Positions 8,866 to 13,528 of a stretch of 13,528 nucleotides of DNA are shown one piece after another. The DNA comes from Larix sibirica (lineage: Eukaryota; Streptophyta; Pinopsida; Pinales; Pinaceae): contig NWUY0300041572.1 of NCBI GenBank assembly GCA_004151065.3, forward strand, positions 1 through 13,528, given 5' to 3'. The position numbers and the translations under genes are program-made. Below the pieces are notes generated by a model. The model made no database searches, had not been told where the DNA came from, and was given only the letters and a program-made list of their open reading frames with translations. The first letter of the stretch is position 1; each line of letters opens with the position of its first letter.

Positions 8866-9080
8866 TAAGGAGGTATTTTCCCTTTAGGTAGGTCCCCACA
8901 TGTTTTGTAAGATAGTCCTAGTTCTCGTAACATGTGTGAGTTGCACTAGTCTTAGGAGGGAGTTTCCCTTCATATAGCTCCCCACATGTTTTCCATTACC
9001 AATACAACACTTCATATTAGCACAAGAATATTTAGTTAATTCATGGGAGTTCCCATTCATAATACTTCCCATAGTTATCT
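8866..9080. repeat. Degenerate tandem repeat, about 86-bp period, up to three units
   Basis: The blocks 8866-8906 and 8952-8992 are 41 bp long, 86 bp apart and agree at 34 positions, sharing the ending tccccacatgtttt. A weaker third block starts near 9042 (gggagtt, then ccc and ttcata), about 87 bp further on. On the minus strand the period is close to 29 codons, and an open frame of 77 codons (8884-9117) runs through the repeat with a recurring G-S-x-M-x-G-N-S pattern, so a decayed protein repeat is possible. A noncoding satellite-like remnant is equally possible. Confidence 0.6.
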
Positions 9081-10408
9081 CATCAACTTGCACATTCAAA
9101 GCACCTTCAAAGTTCACCAGTGGTTTTCTTGTTCAATATGATGTAACCTTCCTTGGGCATCCCTTCTATTATGGTAATACATCTATCTGTTTATTCATAT
9201 GTACATTGACATGGATCCCTTTGCACCATTATCAGTTTATTGTATATTATCATGGTCCCCTATTCACCATGATGCTTTTGTGTTTATTATTGACCTGAAT
9301 TCACTAAGTATTGGTCCCTATTATAACACATTGAGATGTCTCGATGAGTTTGGATATACTTTGTTTATCCTTATTGAGACCTCATTCACTACTAGCCTAT
9401 TTCTACTTCTAAGAGTGCTCCACTCCTTCCTTGGTACACTCATTTTTTCCCTATAAAAGAAACTATGATATATTTTCGTCATATGATCATCTCCTAACCT
9501 CATACATCAAGGGACAATCGTTATCAGACTAATATTTCTCCCTTCTGCAATTAGAGTTATTCAACATGATAATACACCATATCGTATGCATAACCAATCA
9601 TAATCAATGACTCCATCTCTCTATGTGACCTCTCTTAGACAAATTGAAAACCTATCTGGAAATTGGCCATCAACAAACCTCCTCCTCATAGAATTGGACC
9701 TCCTTATGCTAATGTAGTTATTTAGTGCAACAATAGAGTTGGCCCAATGCAATTGTTTATGAAAATAAGTGCAATACCAACACAAATGAAGACCCATAAA
9801 GTGTGCTACCCCTTTATGCACAAAATTTGGGAATATCAAGATTTACCTCCAAAAATCATGGCTTTTGACAATCAATACAAAGCATTGGAAATCACAAAAG
9901 CATCAATTTTGAGATGAAAATACAAGGATAACCAAAAATTCACAAAAATCAAGCTTTTCTCCCTATTTGATCTCAAATAAGGAGAGTATTTTTCTAGGTT
10001 TCAACTTAGCAAGTACATAAGAAACCATGAGAGGCCACCTTATTCATCCCTATTCATTTATTTCTTCATCAAACTCCCTTTCATTCCATCTTCCACTGAA
10101 CAGAGTTATGCTACCCTTTTCATGAGAGATTGAGAACACCACTTCTTCCTATATCTCCCATGTAGCCTACGAGTACCAAATGAGTCAAGAGCATTCAAAG
10201 GAGTAAAGGACCCTCATGATGAAACATCTTGGAGACCATCCTCAAACTACTCCAAAGGTGCATACATTGTAAAGCCTGCATTCAATGGTAAACGACAAAG
10301 GTGAAACCATTCTTTATTGTGTGAAATCTCTTGTTTATGCACAATTTCTGAGTAAGATTCCTATGTATTAATCCCTTTACCTTTACTTGGTTAGTCGTTT
10401 TCTTTCAT
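9081..10408. other. No recognisable gene
   Basis: Several open frames of 60-85 codons occur on both strands (for example 9199-9456 plus and 9621-9839 minus) with no motif I recognise. The only structured item seen is an inverted repeat at 9959-9984. Cysteine- and histidine-containing residues in the minus-strand frame at 9621-9839 do not form a zinc-finger spacing. Confidence 0.5.
9959..9984. repeat. 26-bp inverted repeat
   Basis: Ctccctatttga (9959-9970) and tcaaataaggag (9973-9984) pair at 11 of 12 positions around a 2-base centre. The pairing extends two more bases with one mismatch. No associated gene was found. Confidence 0.5.
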
Positions 10409-10438
10409 CACACTAATATTGTACACACTAATATTGTA
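10409..10438. repeat. Perfect 15-bp tandem duplication
   Basis: Cacactaatattgta occurs twice without spacer (10409-10423 and 10424-10438) and with no mismatch. In a region otherwise full of diverged sequence, perfect identity suggests a recent slippage event or filler at a break repair. Confidence 0.85.
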
Positions 10439-10829
10439 TGTTTTCTAAGTGTGTAGCCCGTAAATTAGGTTTATGCTAACCCTTTGTTGCAAGAACCCAT
10501 CAACAAGAATGCTACTTTGAAACAAAATTAAGATTTACTAAACAATGCTTAATTCAGACTAATTAAATTGGTTCATGTTCAGTTAATTTGCCATATACAT
10601 CATAAATATTATAATATGATGCATGATATAATTATGTAATGCTTGCCAACACTTTAATGATATTTTATATTTTATTATATATTTAATATCATACCTAATG
10701 CTCCCCAATCCTTCACCGTAGTTAATATCTAGTATGTACTTCATTTGAATGCATCAATGAGATTTGTGAAGTAAGGATTTGGAAGTGACACGTATTTAAG
10801 CTACATAGTGTAAGGTCTAATGAAACTCC
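10439..10829. other. AT-rich stretch, no gene
   Basis: The segment is strongly AT-rich (notably 10590-10695), with no coding signal. A minus-strand open frame (10722-10907) has no motif and crosses the TATA box described next, so I do not accept it as a gene. Confidence 0.5.
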
Positions 10830-10837
10830 TATAAATA
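10830..10837 (+). promoter_or_regulatory. TATA box, LTR-like or gene-promoter-like
   Basis: TATAAATA in the context ctcctataaatagaatg is a strong plant TATA box. An ACGT core (gacacgt, 10787-10793) lies about 40 bp upstream. Downstream come a hairpin (10892-10917) and tttgatcaatgggag (around 10968-10982), which resembles the start of R/U5 in copia LTRs. No ORF follows within 1 kb, so a solo LTR remnant is more likely than a gene promoter. Confidence 0.35.
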
Positions 10838-10891
10838 GAATGTATAACCAATTGTAATTGAGATCCATTCTACCATCTCCACAATTGAGCT

Positions 10892-10917
10892 TTAGCATTC
10901 TCACCAAGAAATGCTAA
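10892..10917 (+). other. Hairpin downstream of the TATA box
   Basis: Ttagcatt (10892-10899) and aatgctaa (10910-10917) form a perfect 8-bp stem around a 10-base loop; outer gagc and gctc can extend it after small bulges. If transcription starts about 30 bases after the TATA box, the hairpin would lie in the leader. Any role is inference. Confidence 0.5.
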
Positions 10918-10937
10918 GGTGCTCATAAATTATAGAA

Positions 10938-11389
10938 CCTTGTACATATGTCAGTATAGTTTGTATATTTGATCAATGGGAGATCTAAAGGCCCCTAATG
11001 CTTAACATAAATCTCAACAACACTATAAAGATCTACTTCATTTGTTTTTTTTAATCGATATTCAACATAACATCATGTCTACATACATAATGGAATTGAG
11101 GCATAGAGTTTTGGAATGAAAAGAGGTGTGTCATTGTGATGGAGAGATAAGATTTTAAAATCTCATTTTTGAAAATGAAGGGGAGCAAGTTGCTTTTATG
11201 ACACTTGTATTGTCAATTAAACCAAATATTGTTTATGTTCTAATGAAAAAAGAATATGATTTTAATTAAACTTAAAAATGAATTGGTTAATGTTTATGTA
11301 TAGTAATTATTCTTTGTCATAAAAATATGATATTTAAAAAAAAATAGTTCACACATTTTATCAATGTGATATATTTTCTTGACTGGCAG
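10938..11389. other. AT-rich stretch before the LINE, no gene
   Basis: No coding or RNA gene was seen. Composition changes sharply near 11390, from strongly AT-rich to GC-richer, T/G-biased sequence; this is my estimate of the LINE 5' junction. Confidence 0.5.
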
Positions 11390-12010
11390 ATATGGTTGTT
11401 GTAGGGTTTCGAGCTGAGCTGGTTCAGAAGGAGGCTGAGAATGGGTTTCGAAGGAGCATTTTTTGAGTATACAGCGACTTGGAGTCAAGCTAGTTCGATT
11501 TGAACCAGCCTAGTACCAGCCAAGTATAAAAAAAGTGGGAAATAATGTGTCCGGTGTTGCTCAAGATTTGCTTCTTTGGATACTTCGGTTCTCAGTTTCT
11601 TTTATTGGTTTGGTGGTCCCATTTCTTTTCCTAGGTACACTGTGGATTTTATTTTGGTCTTGGGTTATTCTGGTTATTTTATCCTCTGTTTTTCAGGCTT
11701 TTTGGCCTTTCTGGAAGACTCTTCAGTGGGTTCCAGGTGTTTCATCTACCTGGAATGATAGTCAAATGTAGGTTACTATTGGCCTTCGACAGGTTTGGCC
11801 AGTCTTAGGATTTGATGGCTAACCCTAACACATTTGGACTACTATATTCCTCTTTGTCGTGTGACTCGAGGGATGGACCGGGTGATGGGGTCACCATTCT
11901 ACAGGCCTAGTTTGTTTTCTGTCATTTTATTTTATTTTCTATGGACATTTGCTGGTTAACTTTCCATTTGGTTGAGACACCTGCTGGTTTTGGTTGGGGT
12001 TTGGTCCCTA
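11390..12010 (+). other. LINE 5' leader with no accepted gene
   Basis: The stretch before the first in-frame ATG of ORF1 is T-rich. Frame 3 is free of stops from 11514 to the TAG at 11769-11771 and would encode a very hydrophobic Phe/Leu/Trp/Val-rich peptide, but it has no start ATG (only GTG codons). Frame 2, the ORF1 frame, is also open and hydrophobic at 11576-11755 without an ATG, then broken by TGA 11756, TAG 11759, a TGA near 11813 and a TAA near 11957. Both are best read as T-rich leader sequence. Confidence 0.45.
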
Positions 12011-13528
12011 ATGGGACGACAGCATAATAATTTTGGTCTTTCTCCCTCAGCAGCTTTTGGGGGCTCTTTTCCATATTCTTCTATGGGGAAGAGTAGGAAT
12101 GATAATGTTCCGTCTGATATTCCGGATATTGTAGCGCTTGCTTCGGAGAATATCCCTAAGTCACATACTGGATGGCCTTGTCGTTTCAAGGGTGAGAAGG
12201 CACGGAAACGGAGGTCAGTGAAGGTGCTAAAGGTGCGAGAAGGTTTGGCTCGGTTCCTCATTCCACAGGATACTAACTTATCTCGCATTGAAATGTTGAG
12301 CACTAGGGATATTGTCAGCCGCCTGGAATTTACGCGTGGGGAACAAAAGGATTTGGTGGAATGGGTTCGAAGATATTAGTTACCTGTTGTAGGTGACATG
12401 CCCAGAGTAATGCAGCTATTGAATTGGTGGTTAATGTTTGTCTTCACTAAGCCTGAACATGTGGGCATTATTCTTAAGTGCTTCTGGTGTTTCAAGGAAG
12501 GATACCTATGCCTGAAGCGATGGCATTTATCCTTTGACCCTCTGTGGGAGAAACAAAATATTCGTCACCTCTGGCTCCTTATTCCAGGCCTTCCTATCAA
12601 GCTTTGGACTGAAGAGATTCTGATGGGTATTTCTAACTCGGTTGGTCGGTTTGTTCATTTAGATAATTCCTCTCTCCATGGTTTTGATCATCGGTCTGCT
12701 AGGGTGATGGTGGAATTTGAAATTGCTAAAGGGTTGCCTGCGGAGGTGGAGCTGGTGTGGGGGTCTAGGGTTTGGCACCAGAGGTTGGATTATTTCCGTA
12801 TCCCTTTTCGTTGTCACATTTTCCAGAAGACTGGACATGTTCAAGCTTTGTGTCCAGAGACTCTTGTTCGAGCGCACTGGTGGAATTCTTCTGAACAGTC
12901 TGGTTCCTCGACCAAAGTCTCTGCTAGCTCGGAGGGGGTTTCAGATGACTGTGCTGCAAATTTGGGTAAGAATTCTCCACGTATGGGCTCTCCTATTCCA
13001 TATGTCCCTAAGGAAGATTTGATGTTGGCTAAAGTAGCGAAGGATATCTTAGATAAGAAAATTGCTTCTAGTGATATTGTGTTAAAAATTGGGAAAGGGG
13101 AGGTCTTGTCTTTTGTCTTTCAGTCAGATTGCCATTCTGCTAGGTCTAAAATCTGTCGGGGTTTATTTGGGGAGAATTCTTTGCCTTCGGCTGATGGGGT
13201 GGTTATTCCTTTATCTCATGATAGAAGACAAGACATTGCATTTGAAAAGGTTGCTAGTGGAGATATATTGGCTTATGGCCTGGATACAAACTACAATGTG
13301 TCTGGGTCTAGGGTTTTGGTCAATCCTCCGGGAAGTCATAGGGTTGATTCATCCTTATTGGAGCGCGGTCCTTACACCTTGGATGACTCTATTATATTGA
13401 ATGAAGCCGGCTATAGGCCACATTCTGAAGTAATTACACCGTTACCTATTTTTTCTAAAAACCCTTCCCTCAATCCTCATGTTCAATCAGTGACTTTGGC
13501 TAGATTCCAGAATGTCACTATTCGGAAA
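12011..13528 (+). pseudogene. LINE ORF1, DUF4283 plus zinc-knuckle protein, one in-frame stop, 3' end beyond window
   Basis: ORF1 proteins bind element RNA and form the ribonucleoprotein used for retrotransposition. From ATG 12011 (the first ATG in frame; an upstream TTG at 11972 is not a plausible start) the frame holds 506 codons to the window edge, broken only by TAG at codon 123 (12377-12379). Residues 1-60 are low-complexity and basic. DUF4283 follows, roughly 85-260: LVEWVRRY before the stop, LKRW...FDP (168-177), LWLLIPGLPIKLWTEE (187-202), a VGRF block near 210-214, then GLP and VELVWG. The knuckle is C268-x2-F271-x4-H276-x4-C281. The last 225 residues are Ser-rich and polar, as usual after the knuckle. 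Family members usually have Trp at the stop, so TGG to TAG is likely. Codons 124-506 are fully open; if an active start existed at ATG 12398, a truncated product could be made. Confidence 0.85.
12812..12853 (+). other. Zinc knuckle of LINE ORF1 with second Cys replaced by Phe
   Basis: CCHC knuckles have the spacing C-x2-C-x4-H-x4-C and bind nucleic acid through one zinc ion. Here the spacing is kept (TGT 12812, TTC 12821, CAT 12836, TGT 12851), and KTGH plus the CP after the last Cys are typical, but the second ligand codon is TTC (Phe) instead of TGC or TGT. One G to T change would explain it. Zinc binding should be weakened or lost. Confidence 0.8.

Larger units (their letters stand above)
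11390..13528 (+). mobile_element. Plant LINE (L1-type) 5' portion, cut by the window edge
   Basis: Identification rests on the ORF1 at 12011-13528, which has the DUF4283 domain followed by a CCHC-type zinc knuckle, an arrangement typical of plant L1-type LINE ORF1. ORF2, the endonuclease and reverse transcriptase, would follow to the right and is not in the window. The left edge is placed where base composition shifts; no target-site duplication can be tested because the 3' end is missing. One stop in more than 500 codons and retained CpGs suggest the insertion is young compared with the gypsy relic. Confidence 0.7.

Noticed and set aside
9621-9839. Minus-strand 72-codon frame with Cys/His residues
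   Set aside because: Spacing does not match a zinc finger or any family I know, and flanking frames are broken.
11495-11520. tRNA T-arm-like bases near ttcgatttgaacc
   Set aside because: No matching acceptor, anticodon or D-arm could be placed around it.
11956-12303. Minus-strand open frame of 115 codons
   Set aside because: It is the reverse-strand shadow of LINE ORF1, whose conserved residues lie on the plus strand.
12377-12385. Programmed stop-codon read-through
   Set aside because: The bases after TAG (tta cct) do not fit the CARYYA context known to promote read-through in plant RNAs.
12717-13400. Plus-strand open frames at 12717-13022 and 13089-13400
   Set aside because: They are out of phase with the frame carrying the DUF4283 and zinc-knuckle motifs, which is open through the same bases.
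1-13528. CRISPR array, operon, ribosome-binding sites or rRNA/tRNA genes
   Set aside because: There are no regularly spaced identical repeats, no prokaryotic gene layout and no recognisable structural RNA. The elements present are plant retroelements.

Overview
The window looks like nuclear DNA from a seed plant with a repeat-rich genome. It is AT-rich, has no bacterial-style gene layout and no intact host gene. Everything that can be recognised is a decayed plant retroelement: a Ty1/copia pol fragment, a Ty3/gypsy gag with its primer-binding site, and a LINE ORF1 of the DUF4283 plus zinc-knuckle type. The gag style would fit a gymnosperm, but that is inference and no species is claimed.

Layout. 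(1) 1-985, plus strand: Ty1/copia pol relic, first the integrase carboxy half (1-630), then after a frame change the start of reverse transcriptase (626-985), where similarity stops abruptly. (2) 986-1781: AT-rich sequence without a recognisable gene; it should contain the 5' LTR of the next element but none could be delimited. (3) 1782 to about 4560, plus strand: Ty3/gypsy relic with a degenerate tRNA-Asp primer-binding site, a gag carrying 16 in-frame stops and at least two frame changes, no reverse transcriptase, RNase H or integrase, then a polypurine tract and a likely 3' LTR with a TATA box and short tandem repeats. (4) 4561-11390: about 6.8 kb without a convincing gene. It holds LTR-like or promoter-like signals (5859-5921 plus strand; 7294-7315 minus strand; 10830-10837 plus strand), a degenerate tandem repeat of about 86 bp (8866-9080), a perfect 15-bp tandem duplication (10409-10438) and several short inverted repeats. 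(5) About 11390-13528, plus strand: the 5' part of a LINE. Its ORF1 runs from ATG 12011 to the window edge with a single in-frame TAG at 12377-12379; the 383 codons after that TAG are all open. The expected ORF2 (endonuclease and reverse transcriptase) would lie beyond the right edge.

The genes do not form a working pathway. They are layered insertions of different age: the gypsy part is almost free of CpG and full of stops, while the LINE keeps many CpGs and one stop, so it is probably much younger. I found no convincing new biological system. The points most worth checking are the near-intact LINE ORF1 with a substituted zinc-knuckle cysteine, the gag-only gypsy structure, and the 86-bp repeat.
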